DNA of 64,000 nt, taken from contig CM075669.1 in assembly GCA_037962975.1 (NCBI GenBank), positions 250,393,351-250,457,350 of the forward strand, written 5' to 3'. The first letter of the stretch is position 1, and each line of letters starts with the position of its first letter. The stretch comes from Clitoria ternatea. Lineage: Eukaryota > Streptophyta > Magnoliopsida > Fabales > Fabaceae. The notes beneath the pieces are model-generated. The model had not been told where the DNA came from. It made no database searches and worked only from the letters and a program-made list of their open reading frames with translations. This document shows, piece by piece, positions 50,831 through 62,245 of this stretch. Position numbers and translations under genes: made by a program.

Positions 50831-53800
50831 ATGGATATCTAGATGTCATGCACCATATATTTAAATTTTAACTCGGTCAAACGATAAATAAAGTGGTAGG
50901 AGTATATTTACTATTGGATGTCAAGAGCAAAAAAAGAAGCATTCTATCTTTTTCTTATCTTTTCTCTCTCAAGGTACATACAACCTATCAAAATTTATAC
51001 TAATTACTTTTATAACCAGTGTAAAAAAATTAAATTGGCTAAATTAATTATTAGTAAGGATTAGTAGAACTAGCATATTTCCAAAACCTTACCTTTATAT
51101 GGAGTTGTCAAAATAGACTACCCAGCCCAACCTGTAAGGGTTTAGGTTTTTCTTAATGAGATGAAAAAGACTTGTTTTAAAATTTAGGACAAGATTTTAG
51201 GACACAGACCCGACCCACATCGGCCAATGGTTTTTTTGGGGGATTATGCAAGCTTTTGGTTAGCCCACATTACTTTTTTTTGGCAATTTTTTTTTAAAAA
51301 AATACAACTAGTAAAAATATACCAAATTTTTTAGTTCAAAATGAACTACAAGATTTAATTCAAGTAAAGAAAATGTAAAGGCTAAATTTCTTTTCATGTT
51401 AGTAAAAAAACATGTTTAAACTACCTACAATCCATCTAAACAAAAACCCCTTGGATACGGGCTTTTTAGGTTGGGCTTAAAAGACCCAATTTTAATCTGG
51501 GCTTCCTTTTAAAATATGAGCCCCCATTTTACGACTGGGCCTTAGTCATTTTGATAACTCTACCTTTACCCACCCCACACACAAACAATATTATACTTAA
51601 TTCATTTATTTTAATGATATAAAAGTAGTTAAAAGATAGTATTTTAATGAAATATAAACTCACACATATCATAGAAACTAAACAAAATTATATGTTGTGG
51701 TTTAAAATGTCTATTTACTATAGTTAATTTACAGTTTTTTTAGGAGTTTATGATTTTTTAAAAGCTAATAAGTCTTTTTAGTAAACATATAAAAAAAGAG
51801 TAAAAACTATAAGTTCACATTTTTTGAAAAGCGACTTGGGAACTTGAGGTAACTTATGACTTTTTAAAAACTATAAATTTTTATTAATTGTGTAGTTATT
51901 ATTTTTATCCTTATATTTTTTAAATGATAACTTTTATCTCTTATATAATTAAAATATTATATTTTTTAAAAATCATTTAACATAATTTAAACTAATTTTA
52001 CCAAACAGTTATATCTAAATAAGCTCCTAAAAAACTATAAATTATAAACTAATAAAAAATCATATGTTATAAATTATAAATTATAAAATCATTTTCTAAA
52101 CCGAGCTAAAATAATTTTATTCCATTAAAATATGAACAATGATACGAATAGTATAAGATGTAACGGAAGTATATAATATGATACTTATATAGTCAAAAAA
52201 AAAAATTGGATAAGTGATGAGTACATGTTCCATTTTGAAAAAGATTTGCATGGGTTTTAGCATGTAATTAGAAAGTGGATTTGCAAATAGTAAAATGAAT
52301 GTGAAAGGGTAGTTAAAGTGAGAGGTAGGCGCGCGGGGATAAGGACATGGGTCTAATGTGGAAGCTACCTGGATATTACCTCGGAAAGGAATAGACCATT
52401 GGACCAATGGTGTTCCTATTGGGCCCCTTCCCATTCATCATATGATCAACTTGCTCCTTCTTGTCTTGACCACATTTGAATATTTCTTAATTCCTAATTA
52501 TTTATATCCAATTCAATTTATTATTCATTCTATTATATATATATATATATATAATCTTATTTTATATTCCATATCTATATAATACATGAAACTCTTTTTT
52601 TTAGCTTCACAAGTTTTTTTATTCGGTCATGAATTCAACAACAATTCAAAAGGTTGACCCGTGTTAGAAATTCTTAGATCTACACTTATTTTAACTCCCT
52701 GAAATAATTGTTATTTATTGAGCTCTTGTCTTTGAATACTTAGGTATCCACCATAAGTCCTTCCCCATTTGAATCTTATGTTATAAGTTTTATATTTTTA
52801 ATAAAATAAAGTGGGCCACAATTTATTTGATACATTTATATTGGTTATTTTTATTTTTGATGGACTTAATGTAAGTGATCCAATTGGGTAAGTATTTTAG
52901 AGTTCTATTGGAAAACAATATAGACTTGATAAATGGAAACCATGTATAAGTCCATTAGGTGATAATAAGAACCCTAATAAGTTTTAAACATGATTATGAT
53001 GTCTAAGATACTAAGTCACCAAAAGTTTACTCTTTTCCCCATCAGAAAAAAAAAGACATCAAGCCTCATTAAAGGAATAAAATGACTTGGTTGAGGAAAA
53101 CTATAACACCAAAATGTTCACATTTTATTACATTTACTTCATTTAACTTTATGGATCCAAGTATTTCTCAAATCTTCCTTTTCACCGCTAGTCAATAATA
53201 TAACATAATATTTCTCAAGTACATTTGAAATTTTATGAGAATTAAAATAAATTCTAACAAGTGGTATTAGAACCTCTATTACTGTTAGATTATTAAGTTT
53301 TAAAATTATTTGACTTTTGATATATATTTGGATCTTAAGATTATAAATTAAACCAATTAATTTATGCAAAATTATATACTATGATTACATCAATTTTCTT
53401 ATATGTTGCGCGATATACATATATTATATACTTCAATTTTTTCTTGGTTTCATCCATTTTATTTAAGCCATATTGATTGGAATCAATATGAAATAATCAA
53501 AAAGCAATTTGTGTTCTTCCGATTCAAAATTTTTAGATTTGTTATTATTTTTACAATCCAAGTATCATTCAAAAAAAGCAGTAAATACGTATGAAATATT
53601 GTATTTGCCTAAAACAACAGCAACCTCCTAATTATTATGTGTAAAATCTCGTTAGATAATTTCTGTCTATTTTGTCGTTTCCTAAAGAAATTTTATTTCG
53701 ATTTAATAGTTAGATTAATAATTAGAATAACGAAACCATTTTTATTTCGAAGATAAAAAATAGGGGTGGGGGTTTACATGATTCCTTATTTTCTACATAT

Positions 53801-54816
53801 AACCTTAATAAGAGTGTTCATCTAAATAGAAATTTTAGGGAAATTTTGGCTAGAATAGGAGTGAGTTAATTTATTATTATTTTCTATTCCCATGATTGTC
53901 AAAATACAAACATGAGAATAATAAAAATATTTGTTTGATTAAAAGAGTATTTTATATTTCTAAATTATCCATTGAGTATATTCTAATACTAGAATAAAAT
54001 AGAACTCAGAAATATAGATATATTTTCTATTTGAATTCATTAATTGATATTGATTAAATACTTAAATTTAATAGTTAAAAAAATACAAAATCTAACTATA
54101 AAAGAATTCATGCTTTGATCCCTTAACTCAATTAGTAGTATGCTTATAGTTCACTTCTTCCCCGTACTACAAGGGAAAGGGAGGTTTAAGGCTAAAGGTA
54201 AAGATATCCATGTAATTGTTATTTTGGAATGAACTAGTTGTGATCAAGAGAGTGTTAATACAAAATCAACAGGTATTTTTAGATATATTACTCAAAAGAA
54301 TTGACATAATACACCTAGTCTATTAGAATTAAGAAAATTCCATTTATGTTGTTGTAAACATATAATTCACACTGAAATAAATAAATAGAAAAAAATGATA
54401 CATGTTTAATTTAAATTCTTGTCACATGAATTGAATTATATTACATATGATTTTGGATCTAGATACATATACGTTATTATACATTTATATATAATTTTTG
54501 TATCCTTGTTATTGTTCCGAGGATATATAAATGTATATAAAAGCATTAGGTGATGTTAATTGAAGCAATGATTTTGACGTAGAACAAACAACGCACACAC
54601 GACAAGGATAAGTTTTTTTGTGCATTTGGAACATATGTAATAGTTTATATATACGGTTGGTGTTTAGTTGAATACGGCACATGCACGGATATAAGAAGGG
54701 GCAATATTATATTAATACGATCTATGTTTATATGGGCATTTTAGCCCAAATAAGGCCCTTTTTAAAAATATTTGAGGTTTTGGGGTAGAAAAAAAATTTA
54801 TTTAGTGGTTTGGGTG
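50831..54816. other. AT-rich intergenic sequence
   Basis: About 4 kb without a supported gene. It contains a (TA)n run at 52535-52553, a stretch at 51680-52110 with complementary TTTATAAATT/ACTATAAATT segments that may be a decayed foldback, and A/T-rich tracts. The small frames at 52117-52582 and 53139-53594 have no recognisable motifs. Confidence 0.45.
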
Positions 54817-55530
54817 TATTTTCTCTACGTGTCAGGCAAGGGAAAATAATTAATAAAATCACTTACACCAAGAACCAAATCTGTCACCCATGAGTCATGG
54901 TCTGATACCATAACTAAGACAACTGACTCTTTGAGGCAAATAAAGAATACTATTAAATATACTACTTTCTATTCTTACACATATAACATATTAAATATAT
55001 ATATTATATATTATAAAATATATATTAATGTATATTCTATTATATATAAAATTATTTTAATATATATATATATATTAAAATATAATAAATATATATTTAA
55101 TTTAAAAATGATATATTCTAATATTTTAATATAAAATATATATTTATATTTAATATATATTAAAATATATTCTATTATAATATATATTAACATTAATATA
55201 TTAATATAAATATATATTTTATATTGTAATATATCATTTATAAATTAAATATATATTTATTATATTTTAATATATATATTTAAAATATTTTTATATATAA
55301 TAGAATATACATTAATATATATTTTATAATATATAATATATATTTAATATGTTATATATATGTGTAAGAATAGAAAGTAGTATATTTAATAGTATTCCTT
55401 ATTTGTCTTAAAGAGTCAGTTGTCTTAGTGGTTGTGGTATTAGACCATGACTTATGGATGACAGGTTCAATTCTTGGTGTGACGATTTTATTAATTATTT
55501 TCCTCTGCCTGACATGTGGAGACGAATTTA
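54817..55530. repeat. Roughly 710-bp palindrome with tRNA-like arms
   Basis: The left arm (54817-54990) is the inverted copy of the right arm (55340-55530). For example, GTCAGGC at 54831 pairs with GCCTGAC at 55507, and TACTACTTTCTATTCTTACACATATA pairs with its complement at about 55357-55382. The A/T-only centre (55000-55330) is also largely self-complementary, so one strand could form a single long hairpin centred near 55172. The right arm has tRNA-like pol III boxes facing outward: CTTAGTGGTTG (55424) and GGTTCAATTC (55464-55473), about 30 bp apart. The left arm keeps weaker versions. Small frames on both strands are by-products of the symmetry. Confidence 0.7.
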
Positions 55531-55955
55531 GGGGGTGTGACAATTATAAAGTTATTTTTCATGTGAACAATAGTTAGTCTAAAGAAAGGCTATTGTGTAA
55601 CTTAACAAATTTTAAAGACAAGAATGAAACTATAGAAATAATTATAGGTTGTATGGATTTAGATCTTGCACTTTGAACTATGAAACTCACTTCTTTTCTA
55701 GAAAATCTTCAAGTTAGAAAATTAAGAAGCGGAAATGCTTTAATCGAATATGCTTAATAATCATGAAGCAGTCTATTCAAGAAGCATTGAAACTCTATTT
55801 CTAAAAATGAAAATGCTTAGGGTTTCCTAGAAGGCATTAAGCAATACTTTTCTAAAAATGAGAAAGTAAAGGCAAACAATTTGTTGTCTAAGTTTGTCTT
55901 TATAAGGTACAAAGGCAAAGAAAACATTAGGGTTTCCTTGAAGGATTCTTTTAGA
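55531..55955. other. Sequence before the copia remnant
   Basis: Begins with GGGGGTGTGACAATT (55531), which could be an LTR edge, then AT-rich DNA with two AGGGTTTCCT[A/T]GAAGG copies (55819 and 55929). It may be degraded copia sequence; nothing certain. Confidence 0.3.
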
Positions 55956-56420
55956 ATAATAATGACCCTGATAATTATGATCTAGAGCTTCATTAGATGG
56001 ATGTAAAGACCATGTTTCTTGATGGTGACATTGAAAAAATTATTTATATAATGCAACTAGAAAATTTTGTGTCTGGTGACTCAAAGTATATAGTAGACAA
56101 ACTAAAAAATCCATATATGGTCTAAAGTAAACTTCTCGTTAATGGTATCATAAGTTATATGAGGCAAATATAATGGATGATTATGTCTATCATAAGTTCA
56201 ATGAGAGTAAATACGTATTTTTGGTGTTGTATGTTGATAATATTTTGACGTAGGCTTGTTGATGAAACAAAGAGATTTTTAACAAAGAATTTTGAAATAA
56301 AAGATCTTAGTGAAGCCTCTTTTGTATTAGATATTAAGATACTAAGAAATCATCCTCAAGGTGTGCCAAGGTTATCAAAATAGAGCTATATCAACATGGT
56401 CCCCCGACCATGCCTTAGTT
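55956..56420 (+). pseudogene. Ty1/copia reverse transcriptase remnant
   Basis: Plus-strand pieces match the copia RT in order: LELHQMDVKTMFLDGDIE (stop inside, about 55985), QLENFVSGDSKYIVDKLK (about 56055), DDYVYHKFNESKYVFLVLYVDN (56175-56245, where the DD catalytic pair is now DN) and ETKRFLTKNFEIKDLSEASF (about 56260). Several stops and a shift separate them. Only the RT middle is left. Confidence 0.7.
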
Positions 56421-56592
56421 TAAATGAGAGCCTAATTTATATTCTATATATTTATGTTCGATAATAATGTATTAGGTGGTTATGTTTCTATTCTGAACTT
56501 GGTTTATGTAATAATTACATTGCAAATTTCATTTGATCTCTATAAAGAATGGAGTTTAGACTAATTAAAAATAGACATGATTAATATTGAAC

Positions 56593-57498
56593 TGTTCTTT
56601 ATAGGGGGTGTAAAGGTATGATTGTCGAACAATTCAAAATGTACATGAAACGTAAAATCTGGTACAAAGAGGTGCTTATACAGATACGAATACGGAGTGC
56701 TCTTGTACACTGGGCGTGGTATAGTGCACTCTATGGCGGTGTTGCAGTCCGCCTGGATTAGCTTCTTTTGCCTTGACACAATTGGTAGTTGTACCTGCAG
56801 TTATTCTCCGACGCTCAAGTCAGTATCTTAGAATACTATTAGACTTAGAAAGCAAATCTGAGAGAATTATGCAAGTTTGAGTGTAAGGTTCAGAAATGGG
56901 GGGATCCCCTTATACCTTTTTGCTGAGGTTTATATACCTGTTATTGGTGCTCCATTATTGGTAGGACCCGTTCCTTATTTTCTGGCATAATGCAAGAAAG
57001 GTAGTGGGTCCCTGTGTCATTCACGAGCACCATCACTGTAGTGGGCATTTCCACTTGCTTGGAAAGCGTTAATGCTTTATTATTTTATTCATTGTTCCCT
57101 TTTATGCATGACAGCGTGATTCCCATTTTTAACCTCTCAAGACAGAGTCAATCTCGTGCCGGGGTTATAGATATGGGCTCGCTACGCAATATAGGAAATT
57201 CAATATTCCGCCTATGGCTTGGCGGAGTAGTATGCATTGGAAATACTTTATGCATGTGTATAAGATATTCAATATTTTTCACCTTGGCGGAGTAATGAGC
57301 TTAGGCGGAGTAACATGCCTTGGCGGAGTTTCATGCCTTGGCGGAGTAACGTGCCTTGGCGGAGTATCGTGCCCTGGCGGTATGTACTCCGTATAAAAGT
57401 AACTATAAGGTATTTGAAACGTACTTCTCCTGTTCAAAATGCTGATCTGGCAAAGCATTAAAACCATGCTCTTGGGGGCCGGTGTTGGGACCGGATCA
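56593..57498 (-). repeat. 3' LTR of the Tat-lineage element
   Basis: On the plus strand it reads TGTTCTTTATAGG ... GGGACCGGATCA, 906 bp. It has the same ends and internal core (GACGCTCAAGTCAGTATCTTA at 56810-56830) as the solo LTR at 9609-10578. Within it, GGCGGAGTA and CATGCCTT alternate in 57290-57385. Confidence 0.75.
57290..57385. repeat. GGCGGAGTA...TGCCTT short tandem repeat in the LTR
   Basis: Five consecutive units of about 19 bp (GGCGGAGTAACATGCCTT and variants). The GGCGGAGT word also starts the 47-bp units of the array at 60960-62085 and recurs in the antisense gene. Confidence 0.8.
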
Positions 57499-57512
57499 TC
57501 TACCCCCTAGCT
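57499..57512 (-). promoter_or_regulatory. Polypurine tract of the Tat-lineage element
   Basis: TCTACCCCCTAG directly follows the LTR on the plus strand; the minus strand reads CTAGGGGGTAGA before TGATCC, the usual purine tract. This fixes the element orientation as minus. Confidence 0.65.
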
Positions 57513-57957
57513 TGTTATAGTGACTGGCGGGGTTACTTTAATAAGCTATAACACTTAAGTTTAGCTTTTATAGGCATGGGTTTAGGTGGTGTTTGCTAGT
57601 TTCGAATTTGTGGACAAGTATCTTCATGCATTTATTGCTTTTGTCATTACTTGCCACGCCCGTCATTAAAGCGTCTCGAAACTGCGTTTTGCCGCTTCAA
57701 TCTCACATTGCCACGTATGCCCTCGTAACGATTGCTATTCCAATGATGGGACATAAATGCGTGGGATGGCAGTTGAGATATGTTTTCGAGGTTATTACCA
57801 TGGGCCTTGGATTTTGAAAATATGGCCCAGGAAATTCCTGCCTTAAGATTCATCTATCGGTTTTAGAATTAAAGGAATCATCAGTGAGATTCATCCAACG
57901 GCCATAAGCGCGTTTCTGAAGTTTTTGGTGTTTCGCTTATTTCCCCCAAGCCATGCC

Positions 57958-57967
57958 TATAAATAGG
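57958..57967 (+). promoter_or_regulatory. TATA box of the antisense gene
   Basis: GCCTATAAATAGG is a near-perfect plant TATA box about 460 bp inside the LTR and on the opposite strand to pol. A CTTCATCTTCTTCTTTG pyrimidine leader follows at about 57995, as at many plant transcription starts. A GT..AG intron in the leader (about 58097-58182) is possible. Confidence 0.6.
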
Positions 57968-58164
57968 TAAACTCTTAGGAGGGGAAATGTTTTGCTTCAT
58001 CTTCTTCTTTGCGCTTTTGTGTTAAAACTGCCTTGTTAACGCTACTTTCTTACGAGTCGTTTGTTGTTGCCAGTTCATCTTCTTCAGAAATTTTAAGGTA
58101 ACTTTCTGCTTCCTCTGTTCTCTGTCTTTGTTGTTATTGGGTTGGTTCCGTTTTCTTTATATGT

Positions 58165-58962
58165 GTGTTTGTTGAAACGAGGATGAGAGGAAAAGAATCA
58201 GAGTCGGGCTCTAGGGTTTCTGTTCACCCTATGTTTTCGGATATTGAGAGTGAAGATGAGGGCTTCTATACTGGGAGGGATTCAACTTTTTACAGCAGCG
58301 TGGAGTGTTTTAGTAATGTTGTACATTCGTTTGTAGCAGGAGGTACTCCTCAAATACAAGTGTTAACAATGGCAGAATGCCAGAATGTTGTGCTGCATGG
58401 GTTAGATTAGACAAAAATGCTTGAGACTGATCCCTATTGTTGGGTCGAAGAGGACGTTAAAGAAGCTTCTTCACGCCATGCAACAACAAGTGGTGGGGTG
58501 ATGGAGTTATCTGTGCCTGTTTGGAAAGATGAGAAATATGAGAGGAGGTTCATCGTCCGTTGACCCAAGACGTTTGAACGTATTTGTCATCGTCCTCAGG
58601 ATGGGCGTACTTTATATATGTACGATATTTTGTTTACCTAGTTGGGGGTACGTTTTCTGCTTAATAAATTCCAGATGGGCGTACTCAGATTCCTGGATTG
58701 CGCCCCTTCTCAGCTGCACCCTAATGGTTGGGGGATAGTCCGCAGCTTTGAAGTGTTGGCTGAACATCTGGAGTTTACGCCTACTATGGCGTTGTTCTTT
58801 GCTTTTTGCCGCATCATGAGGAGGGTGAATGCGAGAACTGGCGGTATGGGTTTTGTAACTCTTCGGGCGGAGCCAAAGATTGTGAACTTTAAGGCGTTTG
58901 CTGACTCCGCCAAGGAAGGCGGACTTCACTTCAGTAGGAGGGAATTGATAAATTCCCAGTAG
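58165..58962 (+). pseudogene. Antisense ORF, N-terminal part, resembling the 'putative gypsy-type transposon' domain family
   Basis: One plus-strand frame runs from about 58165 to 58962 with stops at 58408 (TAG), 58561 (TGA) and 58639 (TAG). The middle part (about residues 160-235) reads MGVLRFLDCAPSQLHPNGW and FEVLAEHLEFTPTMALFFAF, matching a plant protein family often annotated as a putative gypsy-type transposon domain. These stops make it a pseudogene unless spliced differently. The upstream segment (58165-58410) is acidic and Ser-rich. It lies immediately downstream of the antisense TATA box, on the opposite strand to the element's pol. Confidence 0.6.
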
Positions 58963-60775
58963 CGTGGACCCACGAGCATTTCCTCCTAACCAAACAAGCT
59001 TATGAAGTTGAGGAGAGTGCCCTATCAGCTACTTCCGTGGAAGTCCTTCGGACATTGAAGGAGTACAACTCCGTCCATAAGCAGATTTTATGCCGAAGGC
59101 TGCTTGGTCGGGATGCTGAGGGATACTTAAGTAATGCTTTATCATTAACACTTCCAATGTTGCTTGAATGTTACTCCTGTTGTTTCCTGCAGCTTTTAAT
59201 CGTATTTATGCATGTTATTTTACAGGAGAGATCGCTGAATTTCCTGGGATGGAGCGTATCAAGCAAATTCGCATGAGTCGCCAGGAAATTGATGCGGAAA
59301 ATAATGTGCAGCCTAGGAGGAATCTGGCTGCTGCTCTGACAAAGACTCTCCCTTTCCCTGCATCCACTAACGTAGTGACGTTGGAGGGTGGTGCAGGGTC
59401 CTCGACAGTTGAGGTTGAAAGGCGATCTAAAAAACGCCAAGAGCTAGAAGCTGTTGAGGTGGAGGAAGTGGACCCCCAACCCTTGCTAAAGAGGAAAAAC
59501 AAGGGCAAGGAGAAGATAGGGGAAGGGGCATCATCTGATGCTCCTATTGAAGTGGAAGAGACTCCAGAGGTACCAGCTGCGGGTGTCACTGCTGAAGTGG
59601 GCGGTGTTGAGGGCGCCCTTGAAGAAGATGTTGTGGAGGAGGAGGTGGAGGGAATTCAAGTTTCTCCACTCCACCAAGCTGAGAGTCCTGCCCTGGACTT
59701 GACTACTCGAGGAACAACAGTTTTCCTCATCGACGTTCCAGGGGAGTCATCCAGGCGATCCGTCTCTCTTCCTGCGGCGGGGTCTCGTCTGAACCCTTTT
59801 TTATATTACACAAATATGGGATCCCGCCAGTCAGAGAGGCATGATCCGGACTTCATTCTCCGCCCAGACATCGACTTTGAGGAGATTCCAGACGCCGCTG
59901 CTGCTGCAAGGTGGCACCTTGTGGAAATTGATGGTTTCCTTACTTCTATACCGCGTATCGCTGAGGTTGCTGCGGAGGCTGCAATGTTTCAATAATCATA
60001 TCATGATTCTATCGAAAAAATCCACAGCTTAGAGCATGACAATGAAATGTTGTCAGAGGTGATCAAGGCTAAAGATAAACACCTTGACACCGCCGACTCT
60101 GATATAAAGAAGCTTGAGGAGGAGCTGGCTCGGGTTAAGGCTGACAAGGCCCTGCTGGAAAAGCAAGTCTTGGACTTGAAAGGGCAAAATGCTAAACTGG
60201 GCGAAGAGGTGGGCGAGCTGACCCAGGTGAAGGCTGACAATGTTTCGCTGAAACAACAAGTTTTAAATCTGAATCAGCAGAACCAAAAACTGGGCGAGGG
60301 TGTGAGCGAACTTCAGCAGAGGTTGGTTTCCTTTGAAATTAATAAGACTCTTGCTGAAGACGCCTGGGTGGCGGAGTTGGATGTAGCGGCCACTGCATAT
60401 AGCAACCTTGAAAAACAGGTTGAAGAGCTGCAAGCTGAAAAAGCCATTTCAGATGCCACCAATAAGAGGCTTGATCAGGAGTTGAAAATGACTTTGGATG
60501 CAGCTGAGGCGGCGATTGATGATGCTTTCAGCATGGCTATTCGCCAACTCCGTCATCGCAACCCAGGCGTTGCTCTCAACACTGCAGGCATTCATCCTTA
60601 TTATGAGTTTATCAATGGTGAATTGATGGTGCCTGCTCGGGGGGGTCATGTTCCCGCGCCTAATGCAGAGTATGTTCTAGCGGACTTGCCCCCTCACAAA
60701 GTTTATCTAAACCTAGTGAGAGTCAGCCCAACTCCGCCTGCCAAGAAGGAGTGCCACCCGAGCCTTGAGGATTAG
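58962..60775 (+). pseudogene. Antisense ORF, C-terminal part: acidic linker and long coiled coil, one internal stop
   Basis: It continues the antisense gene in a new frame. The first block is 58962-59130 (WTHEHFLLTKQAYEVEESAL...). A GT..AG intron at 59131-59225 then joins in frame to 59226-60775. The second block starts EIAEFPGMERIKQIRMSRQE, passes through an acidic, Glu/Val-rich region (about 59410-59680) and a Pro/Ser stretch. After a TAA at 59993 the same frame runs into a long coiled coil (60047-60480; heptads rich in Leu, Lys and Glu, KADKALLEKQVLDLKGQN). It ends near 60775 with a Pro-rich tail. Function is unknown; such coiled coils occur in extra ORFs of Tat elements. Confidence 0.6.
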
Positions 60776-60871
60776 CTCCGGAGTTCTTTTCAAATTTTGT
60801 TTTTTATACTTTAATAATATTGCCTTGTTCCAGGATAGGCTCTGGACCCTTATCAATCTTGGACAATATTC

Positions 60872-60877
60872 AATAAA
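60872..60877 (+). terminator. Polyadenylation signal of the antisense gene
   Basis: CAATAAAGTA about 100 bp after the stop codon at 60773-60775 is a canonical AATAAA signal followed by a T/G-rich stretch (TATTTTCTGTAAATTT). Confidence 0.45.
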
Positions 60878-60959
60878 GTATATTTTCTGTAAATTTATAC
60901 TTGTTCATATAAACGATGTCTGAGTCCGTAGGATTTGTGCCTTGTAAAAAGTTATTAAT

Positions 60960-62085
60960 AAGGCGGAGTAATCGTTTGAGGACTTAATGAAATATGACTA
61001 AGTATATTGAGGCGGAATAACCTCTTTGGGAATTTGGCGAAGTAAAATTCAGTAATGAGGCGGGGTAGCCTCTTAGGAATTTTAATGAAGTAAATTTAGT
61101 AATGAGACGGAGTAGCCTCTTGGGAATTTCAATGAAGTAAATTCTGTAACGAGGCGGAGTAGCCTCTGAAGAATTTCAATGAAGTGAATTCTGTAACGAG
61201 GCGGAGTAGCCTCTTGGGAATTTCAATGAAGTAAATTCTGTAACGAGGCGGAGTAGCCTCTGAAGAATTTCAATGAAGTGAATTCTGTAACGAGGCGGAG
61301 TAGCCTCTTGAGAATTTCAATGAAGTAAATTCTGTAACGAGGCGGAGTAGCCTCTGAAGAATTTCAATGAAGTGAATTCTGTAACGAGGCGGAGTAGTCT
61401 CTTGAGAATTTCAATGAAGTAGTATTCTGTACTGAGGCGGTGTAGCCTCTGAAGAATTTCAATGAAGTGAATTCTGTAACGAGGCGGAGTAGCCTCTTGA
61501 GAATTTCAATGAAGTAGTATTCTGTACTGAGGCGGTGTAGCCTCTTAAGAATTTCAGTGAAGCAAATTCTGTAATGAGGCGGAGTAGCCTCTGAAGAATT
61601 TCAATGAAGTGAATTCTGTAATGAGGCGGAGTAGCCTCTTAAGAATTTCACTGAAGTGAATTCTGTAACGAGGCGGAGTAGCCTCTTGAGAATTTCAATG
61701 AAGTAGTATTCTGTAACGAGGTGGAGTAGCCTTTGAAGAATTTCAATGAAGTGAATTCTGTAACGAGGCGGAGTAGCCTCTTAAGAATTTCACTGAAGTA
61801 GTATTCTGTACTGAGGCGGTGTAGCCTCTTAAGAATTTCAGTGAAGTGAATTCTGTAACGAGACGGAGTAGCCTCTTGAGAATTTCAATGAAGTAAATTC
61901 TGTAACGAGGCGGAGTAGCCTCTGAAGAATTTCAATGAAGTGAATTCTGTAATGAGGCAGAGTAGCCTCTTAAGAATTTCACTGAAGTAGTATTCTGTAC
62001 TGAGGCGGTGTAGCCTCTTAAGAATTTTAGTGAAGCAAATTCTGTAATGAGGCGGAGTAGCCTCTGAAGAATTTAAATGAAGCAC
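60960..62085. repeat. Tandem array A: about 23 copies of a 47-bp hairpin-bearing unit
   Basis: The unit reads GAGGCGGAGTAGCCTCT, then GAAGAATTTCAATGAAGT and GAATTCTGTAAC. The first 16 bases contain the inverted repeat GAGGC-GGAGTA-GCCTC. Two variants (CTTGAGAA..AGTAAA and CTGAAGAA..AGTGAA) largely alternate, giving a 94-bp higher-order period. The leftmost copies are the most diverged. The array lies between the antisense gene and array B. Confidence 0.9.
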
Positions 62086-62245
62086 AGTTTTTACAAGTAT
62101 TGTACTTACTTGAACTTGTTGATAGTGCTTGAGTTTGTTGATTATGTACTCCGTAAAACATTGACAGTTAGGCGGAGTCAAGTTTTGGATGGAGCGTTCA
62201 TCCCTTTGAATTTGAATGGGAGTGTATCTCCTGATCAAGTGAAAA

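Noticed and set aside
54931..55193. Small Ile/Tyr-rich frames on both strands
   Set aside because: They lie in the A/T-only centre of a palindrome, and their symmetry explains both strands.
55423..55480. A genuine tRNA gene
   Set aside because: A- and B-box-like motifs are present but no cloverleaf with an acceptor stem and anticodon arm can be built, so only tRNA-like status is claimed.
59171..59589. Minus-strand frames of 89 and 124 codons opposite the antisense gene
   Set aside because: They are complements of an acidic, repeat-rich coding stretch with no family match; the plus-strand frame has the better structure.
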